60,795 nucleotides of DNA from Phormidium tenue FACHB-1050 (GTDB taxonomy: Bacteria; Cyanobacteriota; Cyanobacteriia; Pseudanabaenales; Pseudanabaenaceae). Under the pieces are notes generated by a model. That model made no database searches. It saw only the letters and a list, made by a program, of their open reading frames with translations, and had not been told where the DNA came from. The stretch spans positions 1 to 60,795 of the forward strand of contig NZ_JACJQY010000036.1 in NCBI RefSeq assembly GCF_014696925.1. The letters run 5' to 3'. This document shows, piece after piece, positions 1 to 8,938 of this stretch (its first letter is position 1; the number at the start of each line of letters is the position of its first letter). A program made the translations under genes and the position numbers.

Positions 1-72
1 GAAAATCTACCTATCATTTTTGATGAATATCTTCCTAAATGGAATTATAGAGCTATTCCTCAAAATAACTGA
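1..72 (+). CDS. 3' end of a protein cut by the window edge
   Basis: Frame 1 is open from the first base to a TGA at 70-72, giving 23 codons that end in FDEYLPKWNYRAIPQN. The aromatic tail with a W-N-Y motif resembles the C-terminus of some DDE transposases (ISAzo13/IS630-like), but 23 residues cannot prove a family. The gene body lies outside the window. It could be another protein or chance. Confidence 0.35.
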   Translation, partial: ENLPIIFDEYLPKWNYRAIPQNN

Positions 73-101
73 AATGCATAAGTTATTTATTTTTCATTCC
101 T

Positions 102-160
102 TAATACCAAACCACAAAATGGCTACGCCATTTTGTGGTTTTAAAACCCTGACTGGATTT
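102..160. repeat. Family B palindromic element, partial (B1)
   Basis: TACCAAACCACAAAATGGC, a TAC loop, then GCCATTTTGTGGTTTTA form a hairpin, followed by an 'aaaccctgactgg' linker. This is the right half of the family B element that is complete at 4318-4417 and 54972-55072, here in inverted orientation. It directly precedes a family A palindrome. Confidence 0.7.
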
Positions 161-175
161 ATAGCAAAGTAAGTT

Positions 176-258
176 TTGCTTAGGACATCAAACCCAAGAA
201 TTGAGTGGCGGCGCGAAGCGCCGCCACTCAATTCTTGGGTTTTGGTTTGTACTAGCTA
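176..258. repeat. Family A long palindrome (A1)
   Basis: The core arms are 190-214 and 218-242 (25 bp, perfect) around a GAA loop. The arms begin AAACCCAAG and end GGCGGCGC. Outer flanks 'taggacat' and 'agctata' are shared with the other family A copies. A second small hairpin follows at about 276-345 ('ggcttggagaccaagccc' and 'gggatttggtctccaaatcc'). I see no gene between 73 and 393. Confidence 0.8.
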
Positions 259-362
259 TAGTGCGAAATATAAGGATTTGGGCTTGGAGACCAAGCCCCT
301 ACCTGTACGAAATGTTGTAGGGATTTGGTCTCCAAATCCTATTTCAAAACAAATTTGCATAA

Positions 363-393
363 TAAAAAATGCTCCCAAAGGGAGCATTTTTTA
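363..393 (-). terminator. Rho-independent terminator of ppk
   Basis: The inverted repeat AAAAAATGCTCCC / AAA / GGGAGCATTTTTT abuts the ppk stop codon. Read on the minus strand, the stem is followed by a run of T. It could work in both directions. Confidence 0.8.
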
Positions 394-2616
394 TTATGCA
401 AATTCTGGTCTCCCCTGTGACATGAAATGCTTTTGTGAACTCATTTCAGGTTCTCCATCATTAGGGACTCTCTGGATATAAGTTCCATCTGCCTTGAGAT
501 CCCAAGCTTGACGATTGTCAGCAAGGATGATCTCCAGAATCTGCTTGAGTTCTTTAACTAGAGAGCCTTCCACAATAGGGGTAATCACCTCAACACGCGC
601 ATCAAGATTTCGTGGCATCCAGTCAGCACTGCCGATGTAGACCTCTTCTTCTCCTCCATTACTGAAGTAGAAGATGCGTGAATGTTCGAGAAAGCGCCCA
701 ATGACACTAATTACCCTGATGCGATCGCTTAAACCTTTGACCTTAGGACGAATACAACAGATCCCTCGAATGATTAGATCAATATTCACCCCAACTTGTG
801 AAGCCTCATATAGAGCCGAGATTATCTCAGGATCTACTAGTGAGTTCATCTTGGCAATGATATAGGAAGGATAGCCCTGCTTTTGATGTTCAATTTCGCG
901 TTGAATTAACTTCAAAAACTTCTCTCGCATATTTACAGGAGCAACTAGCAATTTTCGATAATCGCGCTGACGGGAATAACCCGTGAGATAGTTAAATAAA
1001 TCCGTCAAATCTGCACCCAAATCATCATTACAGCTAAAAATACCTAGATCACTGTAAAATCTCGCTGTTTTCGGGTTGTAATTGCCAGTACCGATATGAA
1101 CATAACGCACTAGGCGATCGCCTTCTTGTCTGACCACCAAAGCTGTTTTGGTGTGAGTCTTGAGATTTTTCAGCCCATAGACGACATGCACCCCAGCATT
1201 CTCTAACTTCTTCGCCCAGAGAATGTTATTCGCCTCATCAAATCTTGCTTTTAGCTCCACTAACACCGCGACTTGTTTGCCATTTTCCGCAGCTCGTACC
1301 AAAGCATGAACAATCGGTGAATCGCCAGAAGTGCGATACAGGGTCTGCTTAATTGCTAGAACGTCAGGATCGTTAGCCGCCGCTTCAATAAATCGCTGTA
1401 CGGTAGTTGTAAAGGATTGATAGGGATGATGAACTAGAAAATCGCCCTCTTGAATAATTTCAAAAAAACTTTTACCCTGCTCATATCCTTCCTTCAATCG
1501 TGGATGGGTGACTGATTTCCAAGGCTTATCTTGATATTCTGACATGGGCAAAAAAGCGAGGGACATCAGACCGCCTAATCCAATGAGTCCAGGGATGTCG
1601 TATACGTCAGCCTCAGTAATCCCCAATTGCTCAATTAGCTCTTTGCGGATTTCTGGAGGGATATCCCTCGCAATTTCCATTCTCACAACTGAGCCAAACT
1701 TCTGCTTGCGTAGCTCTTCTTGTAAAGCCGAAATCAAGTCATCAGCTTCTTCTTCTTCGATATCTAGTTCCGCATCACGGGTAATCCGAAATGGATAATA
1801 ACTGAGAATTTCCATTCCTGGAAATAAAGCGTCAAGGTTATGGGCAATAACCTGTTCCAAAGGCACAAAGGTATGATCATCGGTCTCAGGAATTTTGACA
1901 AACCTTGGTAATACATTAGGTACTTTCACTCGCGCAAAGTTCTTTTCCTTAGTTTCGCGATCGCGCACAATCACGACTAAATTTAGACTCAAGTTAGAGA
2001 TGTAAGGGAATGGGTGAGCAGGATCGACAGCTAAGGGCGTGAGTACGGGAAATAACTTTTCTTGAAAATAGGTTTTGAGATATCGCTGATGTTTCTTATC
2101 GATATCCTTGTAGTCTAAGAGCTTTACTCCATGTCTGTGTAATTCTGGACGCAGGGTATTCTCAAAAAACTCATGTTGCATCGTGATCAATGGCACAAGC
2201 GCTTCCCGAATTACTTGTAACTGCTTTTCTGGACTCAGCCCATCATCGGAAACAATGTCCATCTGCTCCGCAAACTTTTTCTTCACCCTTGCAACTCTAA
2301 CCATGAAAAACTCATCAAGGTTAGTACTGAAAATTGCGAAAAATTTAGCGCGTTCTAGTAGTGGGGTGCGCGAGTCAATACCTTCACTTAAAACTCTTTT
2401 ATTAAATGCAACCCAGCTTAGTTCGCGATTAAAAAAATACATGGAGCGATCAACAGAATCAGCATCAGACTTTGCATGTTGCTTACCAATTGTCTCTGAA
2501 TTCTCTGGCAAAGATTCTGAAATTTCTACTAAGTCCATAGTCGTTTCGATTATGTCAGCTTCTTTTGAAGAAATATCTACATCTTTCTTAACTAAATCTT
2601 TTTTGGTTCTGGTCAT
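394..2616 (-). CDS. ppk: Polyphosphate kinase 1
   Basis: Reversibly makes polyphosphate from the gamma-phosphate of ATP, giving the cell its phosphate store. About 740 aa, the usual length for Ppk1. The N-domain opens with YFFNRELSWVAFNKRVL. The autophosphorylated histidine lies in KTHTKTALV (about His488), and the second conserved histidine lies in EHSRIFYF near the C-terminus. I chose the ATG at 2616; a TTG at 2625 would add three residues, and neither has a clear ribosome site. The first 55 residues are acidic, variable and not part of the enzyme fold. It lies near the pst operon, which fits phosphate metabolism, but is on the opposite strand and separately transcribed. Family assignment is very secure. 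Confidence 0.96.
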   Translation of the reverse strand: MTRTKKDLVKKDVDISSKEADIIETTMDLVEISESLPENSETIGKQHAKSDADSVDRSMYFFNRELSWVAFNKRVLSEGIDSRTPLLERAKFFAIFSTNLDEFFMVRVARVKKKFAEQMDIVSDDGLSPEKQLQVIREALVPLITMQHEFFENTLRPELHRHGVKLLDYKDIDKKHQRYLKTYFQEKLFPVLTPLAVDPAHPFPYISNLSLNLVVIVRDRETKEKNFARVKVPNVLPRFVKIPETDDHTFVPLEQVIAHNLDALFPGMEILSYYPFRITRDAELDIEEEEADDLISALQEELRKQKFGSVVRMEIARDIPPEIRKELIEQLGITEADVYDIPGLIGLGGLMSLAFLPMSEYQDKPWKSVTHPRLKEGYEQGKSFFEIIQEGDFLVHHPYQSFTTTVQRFIEAAANDPDVLAIKQTLYRTSGDSPIVHALVRAAENGKQVAVLVELKARFDEANNILWAKKLENAGVHVVYGLKNLKTHTKTALVVRQEGDRLVRYVHIGTGNYNPKTARFYSDLGIFSCNDDLGADLTDLFNYLTGYSRQRDYRKLLVAPVNMREKFLKLIQREIEHQKQGYPSYIIAKMNSLVDPEIISALYEASQVGVNIDLIIRGICCIRPKVKGLSDRIRVISVIGRFLEHSRIFYFSNGGEEEVYIGSADWMPRNLDARVEVITPIVEGSLVKELKQILEIILADNRQAWDLKADGTYIQRVPNDGEPEMSSQKHFMSQGRPEFA

Positions 2617-2720
2617 AGGAGCCAATCTATCATCTTGCTTAAAATCAGTTACTTACTAGATTACCGAAGTATCGGTCATTGCTATGTGAGCTTAAACACT
2701 TCTCAAAAATAACCCCAAAT

Positions 2721-2761
2721 AAATAATCAAGGGTGATGTTTTGCATCACCCTTGATTATTT
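2721..2761. repeat. Hairpin upstream of ppk
   Basis: AAATAATCAAGGGTGATG and its complement (2744-2761) are separated by TTTTG. It may be a transcription stop between divergent regions or one of the many small palindromes of this genome. Confidence 0.6.
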
Positions 2762-2784
2762 ACAGCTCAAACGAACTATGGATG

Positions 2785-2893
2785 CCGTCGATTGTGTTAG
2801 GACAAAAGCAAAACCCAAGAAGAGAATGGCGGCGCGAAGCGCCGCCATTCTCTTCTTGGGTTTTATGTCCTCATACATTTGGCGACAGCTATA
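2785..2893. repeat. Family A long palindrome (A2)
   Basis: Arms 2810-2835 and 2839-2864 (26 bp, perfect) flank a GAA loop. The outer parts 'gtcgattgtgttaggaca' and 'tgtcctcatacatttggcgac' are imperfectly complementary, so the whole element folds on itself. The core is the same as in A4 (13388-13442). A C-rich inverted repeat (about 2927-2962, CCCCC...GGGGG) follows before gpx. Confidence 0.85.
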
Positions 2894-2999
2894 CAAGAAA
2901 GTTTTTTAAAAGGCTTGCTAATGTCTAAGCCCCCTAAATCCCCCAATTCTGGGGGACTTTAATCTGGGGACAAAGTTTGAACGCAAAGCGCTGTAAACT

Positions 3000-3473
3000 C
3001 TAGCCCAAGAGAGCATCAATATCTTTACGCAACTCTGCATCTTCGGGGGAGACACTAGAAGGGTAGTACTTCACGACTTTACCTTCTTTATCAACTAGAA
3101 ACTTATTGAAGTTCCATTTCACTTGGCTACCTGTAGTTTCGGTGAGATATTTGTAAGCATCCGACATGTCACTACCGCTTACTTTTACCTTACTAAACAT
3201 GTCGAAGGTGACATCGTAAGTGAGAGAGCAGAAGCTCTTGATTTCTGCTTCAGTCCCTGGCTCCTGTGCGCCAAAGTCGTTACTAGGAAAGCCAAGAATC
3301 TCGAAACCCTTGTCTTTGTATTCACGATAAAGAGATTCTAGCCCTTTGTACTGCTTGGTGTAGCCACATTTAGAAGCTACGTTGACAACTAAAGCAACTT
3401 TGCCTTTGTACTGAGCAAGATCAACTGGTTGACCATCAATGTTGGTGAGCTTGAAATCGTAAAGTGTGGACAT
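3000..3473 (-). CDS. Glutathione-peroxidase-family thiol peroxidase
   Basis: Reduces hydrogen peroxide and lipid hydroperoxides in the cytoplasm. 157 aa, the full family length. The catalytic tetrad is visible: Cys36 (NVASKCGYT), Gln70 (FGAQEPG), Trp120 and Asn121 (WNFNKF). It has Cys, not selenocysteine, at the active site. The resolving-type Cys82 (FCSLTY) is present while the alternative position in GFPSNDFG is Ser, which suggests a two-cysteine enzyme using thioredoxin rather than glutathione (inference from the family). A single gene, divergent from the P-loop kinase at 3571, with a 97-bp shared promoter space. Confidence 0.93.
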   Translation of the reverse strand: MSTLYDFKLTNIDGQPVDLAQYKGKVALVVNVASKCGYTKQYKGLESLYREYKDKGFEILGFPSNDFGAQEPGTEAEIKSFCSLTYDVTFDMFSKVKVSGSDMSDAYKYLTETTGSQVKWNFNKFLVDKEGKVVKYYPSSVSPEDAELRKDIDALLG

Positions 3474-3570
3474 ATTTCGGATTATTAGGGTTTATATGGG
3501 AGTTGTTTTTGAGGTTGCTATAGTTAGTAAAGACTGATTTCATAACTATTTAGCAATTTGCAGCGATCGC

Positions 3571-4083
3571 ATGGCAAGTGTAATTATCCTAATTGGTGTA
3601 CCCGCTAGTGGCAAATCTAGCCTTGCTGAGAAGATGCTGTATGCTTCTAGTCAGAATAGTAGTAGCCTAACTTATGGGGCAACTCAACTAATCAGCCCCG
3701 ATCGCATTCGAGCTTCACTGTATGGATCAGCTGCTACGCAGGGAGATTGGGCGGAGATTTGGGAGCAGGTACAACAGTCATTTGCCAATGCAGCGAAATC
3801 GCAACAATCTGTAATATATGATGCCACAAATTATAAACGTGAGTATCGCAAAGATGTTATTGACCTTGCTAAGGCTCATGGGTTCAAGCCAATTACGGGT
3901 ATTTGGCTAGATGTGCCACTCTGGATTTGCCTATCCCGTAATGAGGTACGCGATCGCGTTGTTCCTGAAGATGTAGTCATCGAAATGTATCGCACCCTTT
4001 CCTATAACCCACCGACTCTCAGCGAAGGCTTTGATCGCATCTTGTTGCGAGATCAAAAATTAGACAATGAATGGATTGACTAA
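3571..4083 (+). CDS. P-loop kinase-like ATP-binding protein
   Basis: 170 aa. A Walker A motif, GVPASGKSS (residues 9-17), is followed by DRIRASLYG and by VIYDATNYKREYR. This is the pattern of the AAA_33 / polynucleotide-kinase-like family of small P-loop kinases, where the DATN segment helps position substrate. The true substrate (nucleic acid end, nucleoside or small molecule) cannot be read from the sequence. The ATG at 3571 follows the HIP1-containing 'gcgatcgc'. It stands alone, followed by a repeat-rich gap. Confidence 0.8.
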   Translation: MASVIILIGVPASGKSSLAEKMLYASSQNSSSLTYGATQLISPDRIRASLYGSAATQGDWAEIWEQVQQSFANAAKSQQSVIYDATNYKREYRKDVIDLAKAHGFKPITGIWLDVPLWICLSRNEVRDRVVPEDVVIEMYRTLSYNPPTLSEGFDRILLRDQKLDNEWID

Positions 4084-4195
4084 GTGGTGGATTATTTTTA
4101 CTCCCTTCCCAGTTTTGAGATCAAACGAACCACAATTGCTGTCAAGCTCAACAGAGATAAGCGGTGTGAAGCGCCGCATCTCCCTGATACAGGTG

Positions 4196-4313
4196 GCTAT
4201 ATAGCTATAGCCATCTGTATCAGGACAAATCAAAACCCAGATAGTGTGAGGCGGCGCTTCTCGCCGCCTCACACTATCTGGATTTTATGTCCTAGCAAGA
4301 ATGGCAACAACTA
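4196..4313. repeat. Family A long palindrome (A3)
   Basis: The core is about 4232-4286 with one mismatched arm position (ctgg-A versus ctggg). Outer flanks are 'ctatagccatctgtatcaggaca' and 'tgtcctagcaagaatggcaacaactata'. A degenerate GC-rich remnant precedes it at 4160-4195, and it abuts a complete family B element. Confidence 0.8.
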
Positions 4314-4317
4314 TAAA

Positions 4318-4417
4318 TACCAATTCACGAAAGTGTGACTACATTTTTATGAATTAAAATCCAAACCCAGTAAGGGTTTTCAAAACACAAAATGGCATAG
4401 CCATTTTGTGTTTTGGT
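4318..4417. repeat. Family B element, complete (B2)
   Basis: 100 bp from TACCAA to TTGGTA. It contains two hairpins, 'ttcacgaaagtgtg...catttttatgaa' and 'cacaaaatggc-ata-gccattttgtg', joined by a linker with 'aaacccagtaagggttt'. Same length and layout as 54972-55072. Confidence 0.8.
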
Positions 4418-4516
4418 ATAATTATCAATATCAGCGAAAAAACGTAATTTCAAAGCACTAACAATATCAGAAAGTTTAAATAGCGTGAGTTCGGGATAAG
4501 CTACAAAATTTTAAAA

Positions 4517-4563
4517 GGCAAAACAGTAAAAGCCTCGCAAAGCGAGGCTTTTACTGTTTTGCC
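4517..4563. repeat. 22-bp perfect stem with AAA loop
   Basis: Arms 4517-4538 and 4542-4563, from GGCAAAACAG to its complement. It could stop transcription before the pst promoter. The rest of 4418-4600 holds nothing else I recognise. Confidence 0.7.
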
Positions 4564-4600
4564 TCCTTCTAGGAGCTAGTTTGGAATTAAGCAGAACTGA

Positions 4601-4668
4601 GGTTAAATACTCTTAACTGCAAAAGATTTTATTCATCCCTTAAAAAGAAGTTAAATAAACTTTATCTT
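4601..4668 (+). promoter_or_regulatory. Candidate Pho-box region of pstS
   Basis: Two sets of 8-bp units repeat at 11-bp spacing: GGTTAAAT act CTTAACTG (4601-4619) and CTTAAAAA gaa GTTAAATA aac TTTATCTT (4639-4668). Cyanobacterial SphR/PhoB boxes are direct repeats of a CTTAACCT-like octamer at 11-bp spacing. Position, about 110-175 bp before pstS, is reasonable. The AT-rich background makes chance matches possible. Confidence 0.45.
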
Positions 4669-4777
4669 TTTAATAATCTTTACTTAATAAAAGCTTTCTC
4701 TATCCTTTACAAAATGCAATAGATCCTTGTGTAGATTTAAGTTTGTATAACAATTTTGGATTGATACAGACAAAGTC

Positions 4778-5791
4778 ATGGATTCATCTGTAATGTTTAA
4801 AGGTCTATTTTTTAAGGCAGCTTCTGCTGTTGCTGTTAGCACTGCCTTAATCGCATCATTCGGATCTCAGGCAAATGCTCAGAGTGTGATCAGAGCAGAT
4901 GGTTCTAGTACTGTATTCCCAATTATGGAAAGAGCAGCTAGCGACTTTCAAAAATCAGGTGGTTCCAGAGTAACCGTTGGTGTTTCTGGTACTGGTGGTG
5001 GTTTCAAGAAATTCTGTAACGGTGACACCGATATTTCTAACGCTTCTCGACCAATCAGCAAAAAAGAAATTGATGCTTGCAGAGCCAAAGGAATTAGTTT
5101 CTATGAACTTCCTATTGCTTACGATGGTCTAGTTGTGGTGGTCAATCCCCAAAATACATGGGCTAAGAATTTGTCCGTTGATGAACTCAAGAGGATTTGG
5201 GAGCCAGGTTCCCAAATTAGAAACTGGAGCCAAGTTCGTAAAGGTTTTCCCAACGTTCCCTTAAAATTATTTGGTCCCGGTCCTGATTCGGGTACTTTTG
5301 ATTATTTCACAGAAGCAATTAATGGCAAGTCTAAGTCTAGCCGCACCGACTATACCCCCAGCGAAGATGACAATGTATTGGTCAGAGGTGTAGCAGGCGA
5401 TCGCGGCGCTCTCGGCTACTTTGGCAAGTCCTATCTGGAGTCAAACAAGAGCCGTATTCGCGCAGTTGGTATTATTCCCAGAGGCGGTCGCAATGCGGTG
5501 ATGGCTTCTGATGCCACTGTCCAAAATGCGTCCTATCAGCCACTTTCTCGCCCAATGTTTATTTACGTCAGCACTAAGGCTGCTGCTCGTCCTGAGGTCA
5601 AGCGGTTTGTAACCTACGTCTTTAACAACGGTAATAGGATCGTCAAACAGGCTAAATACACACCATTCCCTCAGCCTGCCTACGGTAAGATTCTTGCCAA
5701 TTATAACAAGGGCAAACTTGGCACTATTTTTGGAGGTGAAGCACAAATTGGTCTGACTATTAACGAATTGATTTCTCGCGAAACTCGCTAA
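4778..5791 (+). CDS. pstS: Phosphate ABC transporter, periplasmic phosphate-binding protein
   Basis: Captures inorganic phosphate in the periplasm for PstCAB. 337 aa with a Sec signal peptide (hydrophobic stretch, predicted cut after SQANA). The mature protein begins with the phosphate-binding signature [10 protein letters not shown], followed by [13 protein letters not shown] and PDSGTFDYF, all typical of PstS. The ATG at 4778 was kept; an ATG at 4793 would still leave a full signal peptide. It is the first gene of pstSCAB and is separated from pstC by a stem-loop, which is common and usually keeps the binding protein in excess. Expression under phosphate limitation is expected (see the candidate Pho box). 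Confidence 0.96.
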   Translation: MDSSVMFKGLFFKAASAVAVSTALIASFGSQANAQSVIRADGSSTVFPIMERAASDFQKSGGSRVTVGVSGTGGGFKKFCNGDTDISNASRPISKKEIDACRAKGISFYELPIAYDGLVVVVNPQNTWAKNLSVDELKRIWEPGSQIRNWSQVRKGFPNVPLKLFGPGPDSGTFDYFTEAINGKSKSSRTDYTPSEDDNVLVRGVAGDRGALGYFGKSYLESNKSRIRAVGIIPRGGRNAVMASDATVQNASYQPLSRPMFIYVSTKAAARPEVKRFVTYVFNNGNRIVKQAKYTPFPQPAYGKILANYNKGKLGTIFGGEAQIGLTINELISRETR

Positions 5792-5850
5792 GATTCATTT
5801 CCGAAGTTGTAGTTGCCATTAGTACATTCTTCAAAATTTAATTCCCTTTA

Positions 5851-5884
5851 ATCCCAAAAATGTTGAAAATTACATTTTTGGGAT
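5851..5884 (+). terminator. Stem-loop between pstS and pstC
   Basis: ATCCCAAAAATG and CATTTTTGGGAT with a 10-base loop. Probably a partial terminator or mRNA-stabilising hairpin that raises pstS over pstCAB. Confidence 0.6.
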
Positions 5885-5949
5885 TTTAAGCATTTACCTG
5901 ACCTGCATGTTGGCGATGATGCCACATTTCTAGAAATACGCACAATCTC

Positions 5950-6930
5950 ATGACTAAAGAAGCGAAAATCGCCAGCCTGACAACTTTTAAACCTAGTCGC
6001 ACTCAAAAGCGCTTAATCATTGAAAAAGTAATTGAAGTAGTACTTTTTTTAGCAGCTTCCTCCTCAGTCTTAACAACCTTTGGGATTATGGAAATTTTGA
6101 TAGGAGAGGCTTGGAAGTTCTTTCAAACAGTTTCAATAGTTGAATTTTTGACAGCTACTGAATGGACTCCATTATTCAGTGAACCTAAATATGGCATTTT
6201 GCCACTCATCTCAGGCACGTTAGTTACTACTGGTGTTGCCCTAGTTTTAGCAATTCCCCTTGGCACAATCATTGCTATCTATTTAAGTGAATTTGCATCA
6301 GATCGAGTGCGGGAAATAGTCAAACCAATTTTAGAGGTTTTGGCAGGTATTCCCACGGTCGTATATGGTTACTTTGCGCTGCTTTTTGTTACGCCTTTGC
6401 TTAAAGAATCAATATTAGCTGTCCACAAGTTTTTGATCCCTGGACTAGAAGAGTTTGATTATTTTGTCCTTCCTGGTTTTAATATGCTCAGTGCAGGGCT
6501 GGTAATGGGAATTGCAATCGTGCCATTTATCAGCTCAATTAGCGAAGATGCGATGCGGGCTGTCCCTTTGCAAATTCGTGAAGGTTCCTATGCGATGGGC
6601 GCAACAAGATTACAAACAGCCCTAAATGTGGTCTTACCTTCAGCGATCTCAGGAATTATGGCGGCTTATATCTTAGGTATTTCTAGGGCGATCGGACAGA
6701 CGATGATTGTGGCGATCGCCGCAGGATTACAGCCAATATACACATGGAATCCCCTCGAAGGAGCCGCAACCATATCTACTTATATCGTCCAAGTCTCACA
6801 GGGCGACATTGCTAGGGGCACTATAGAATATCAAACAATTTTTGCAGCAGGGCTAACCCTAGTAATGATTACGCTGTTGTTGAATATTATTGGCTTCTTT
6901 TTGACTAAGCGTTTTCGAGAGGTTTATTAG
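5950..6930 (+). CDS. pstC: Phosphate ABC transporter permease PstC
   Basis: One of the two membrane subunits of the high-affinity phosphate importer. 326 aa, the usual length, with about six hydrophobic segments (first near residues 30-55). The ABC-permease coupling motif is EGSYAMGATRLQTALNVVLPSAISGI (about residues 215-240), and GIPTVVYGYFALLF is typical of PstC. It follows pstS by 158 bp and precedes pstA by 4 bp, so the two permease genes are translated together. No anomalies. Confidence 0.95.
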   Translation: MTKEAKIASLTTFKPSRTQKRLIIEKVIEVVLFLAASSSVLTTFGIMEILIGEAWKFFQTVSIVEFLTATEWTPLFSEPKYGILPLISGTLVTTGVALVLAIPLGTIIAIYLSEFASDRVREIVKPILEVLAGIPTVVYGYFALLFVTPLLKESILAVHKFLIPGLEEFDYFVLPGFNMLSAGLVMGIAIVPFISSISEDAMRAVPLQIREGSYAMGATRLQTALNVVLPSAISGIMAAYILGISRAIGQTMIVAIAAGLQPIYTWNPLEGAATISTYIVQVSQGDIARGTIEYQTIFAAGLTLVMITLLLNIIGFFLTKRFREVY

Positions 6931-6934
6931 AGTC

Positions 6935-7855
6935 ATGCAATCACATAACATCCAAAAGCTCAAGGAAAACATTAGCCGTCGCAAACTGTGGGATTACATA
7001 TTTATAATCGTTGCTATTCTCTCTCTTTTAGTCAGCATCTTGACTTTGATCGCGCTTATACTTCAACTATCCATTACAGGAATCCCACGTATAAATTGGG
7101 AATTTCTCACTTCCTTTGCTGACCCCGCTCCAGAGATTGCAGGCATTTTGACAGCTTGGGTTGGCAGTTGTCTCACCATGCTAGTGACGATCATAATGAC
7201 GGTTCCGATTGGTATTGCCTCAGGCATATATCTAGAAGAATATGCTCGCAAAAATTGGGTCGCTAATATTATTGAGATCAACATTGCCAATCTAGCTGGT
7301 ATTCCTTCAATCATATATGGATTATTAGCACTAGGTGTGTTTGTGCAGCAGTTTAAGCTGGGGGAGAGTATTCTCACCGCAGGCTTAACATTATCTTTGC
7401 TGATTTTGCCTGTAGTGATCGTGACTACGAGAGAAGCTCTCAAGTCAGTGCCGAATTCGCTCCGAGAAGCAGCCTATGCAATGGGTGCAAGCAAATGGCA
7501 GATGATCTGGGATCACCTTTTACCATCTTCCGCAGGTGGTATATTAACAGGCATTATTGTGGGACTATCTAGAGCGATCGGAGAGACTGCGCCATTGGTG
7601 ACGATTGGCGCATTGACATTTATTGCCTTTTTGCCAGATTCTCCATTTGTGGACTTCCCTAATAAAGTGTTTACGTGGCTAGAAGCTCCATTTACAGTGA
7701 TGCCGATTCAGATGTTTAACTGGGTATCTCGACCAGAGCCAGAGTTTCAGGTAAATGCGGCGGCGGCGGGAGTGATTTTGATTCTAATGACAATTACTAT
7801 GAATGGCTTAGCCATTTACCTCCGCTATTACTTCCGCAAGCGAATCAAATGGTAG
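6935..7855 (+). CDS. pstA: Phosphate ABC transporter permease PstA
   Basis: Second membrane subunit, pairing with PstC. 306 aa, with an N-terminal membrane segment at about residues 20-48 and five more after it. The coupling loop is REAAYAMGASKWQMIWDHLLP, and the PstA hallmark AIGETAPLVTIGA is present in SRAIGETAPLV. It starts 4 bp after pstC and is followed 63 bp later by pstB. Confidence 0.95.
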   Translation: MQSHNIQKLKENISRRKLWDYIFIIVAILSLLVSILTLIALILQLSITGIPRINWEFLTSFADPAPEIAGILTAWVGSCLTMLVTIIMTVPIGIASGIYLEEYARKNWVANIIEINIANLAGIPSIIYGLLALGVFVQQFKLGESILTAGLTLSLLILPVVIVTTREALKSVPNSLREAAYAMGASKWQMIWDHLLPSSAGGILTGIIVGLSRAIGETAPLVTIGALTFIAFLPDSPFVDFPNKVFTWLEAPFTVMPIQMFNWVSRPEPEFQVNAAAAGVILILMTITMNGLAIYLRYYFRKRIKW

Positions 7856-7918
7856 AAACAGAGAAAATTTAAAGACAAATTTTTGTTGAGTAATTAACTA
7901 ATTGGCTAATTGAAATAA

Positions 7919-8707
7919 ATGGAAACTACCTCCCCAACTACAACTAAAAAAGTAAGACTCAAGGCTCAGATCAAGGATTTTAGCTTTTTTTATGGCTCTG
8001 TCCAAGCTCTTAAAAACATTAATCTAAAAATAGCCGAGAACCGAATTACAGCATTGATTGGACCTTCAGGCTGTGGTAAAACTACGCTTCTACGTTGCTT
8101 TAACCGTATGCACGACCTTTATTCAGGGAATCGCTATGTGGGAGAGATCCTTGTTGAGAAACAAAATATTCTCGATAAAAATATTGATCCGATTGAAGTA
8201 AGAATGCGAATTGGCATGGTTTTTCAAAAGCCTAATCCTTTTCCTAAGACGATTTTTGAGAATGTTGCCTATGGGTTGCGCGTCAGGGGGATTCATCAAA
8301 AGCAATTGATTACTGATAAGGTGGAAAAGGCTTTGCGAGAAGCCGCGCTGTGGAATGAGGTGAAAGATCGACTGAATGATCTTGCTTTTAATCTGTCGGG
8401 GGGACAACAACAAAGACTTTGTATAGCCAGAGCTTTGGCAACTGATCCTGAGATATTGCTATTTGATGAACCAACTTCAGCACTAGACCCGATCGCTACT
8501 TCTAGTATTGAAGAGTTGATCACCCAACTAAGAAATAAAGTAACAGTGCTAATCGTGACTCACAATATGCAGCAGGCTTCTCGTATTTCTGACTTTACTG
8601 CCTTTATGTATTTGGGAGAGTTGGTGGAGTTTAATAACACAAAAATCATATTTAACTCAGCAAGCAAGCAACAAACTCAGGAATATGTCTCTGGTAAGTT
8701 TGGCTAA
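7919..8707 (+). CDS. pstB: Phosphate ABC transporter ATPase PstB
   Basis: Hydrolyses ATP to drive phosphate import through PstCA. 262 aa. Walker A is GPSGCGKTT (48-56), the Q-loop VFQKPNPFP is the PstB-specific form, the signature is LSGGQQQR (159-166), and Walker B is [12 protein letters not shown] (180-191). The switch histidine is in [11 protein letters not shown]. Last gene of the operon; no phoU follows. A strong hairpin at 8746-8788 ends the unit. Confidence 0.97.
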   Translation: METTSPTTTKKVRLKAQIKDFSFFYGSVQALKNINLKIAENRITALIGPSGCGKTTLLRCFNRMHDLYSGNRYVGEILVEKQNILDKNIDPIEVRMRIGMVFQKPNPFPKTIFENVAYGLRVRGIHQKQLITDKVEKALREAALWNEVKDRLNDLAFNLSGGQQQRLCIARALATDPEILLFDEPTSALDPIATSSIEELITQLRNKVTVLIVTHNMQQASRISDFTAFMYLGELVEFNNTKIIFNSASKQQTQEYVSGKFG

Positions 8708-8745
8708 AAGTTAAGTATCTTGCTTTTGGGCTTTTGAGCCTATGC

Positions 8746-8788
8746 AAAAGAATTGTGTCACCCGCGTAACGGGTGACACAATTCTTTT
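8746..8788 (+). terminator. Terminator-like hairpin after pstB
   Basis: AAAAGAATTGTGTCACCCG and its 19-bp complement (8770-8788) around CGTAA, followed by ACTTTTTC. The U-rich tail supports a terminator for pstSCAB. Confidence 0.65.
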
Positions 8789-8823
8789 ACTTTTTCAACA
8801 TTTTGAGAGAGTGCGTTTTAACC

Positions 8824-8938
8824 AAACGTGAGTTCGATATAGCCATTTGCGTCGTGCGAAGCACGACGCAAATGGCTAAAAATGGTAAAAATCGCTTAGC
8901 GATTCTTACCATTTTTCGTTTTCGTCGAACTGACGTTA
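8824..8938. mobile_element. MITE-like family D element (D1)
   Basis: 115 bp with terminal inverted repeats AAACGTGAGTTCGA and TCGAACTGACGTTA. Inside are two hairpins (8842-8877, 'gccatttgcgtcgtgc-gaa-gcacgacgcaaatggc'; about 8882-8916, 'aatggtaa...ttaccatt'). A second copy lies in the opposite orientation at 33664-33771. Its last three bases form the SulP stop codon. Confidence 0.75.

Noticed and set aside
4060-4338. Frames on both strands over the A3 palindrome
   Set aside because: The same peptide-like words (RRREAPPHTIWVL) appear at several family A copies, showing that they are translated repeat.
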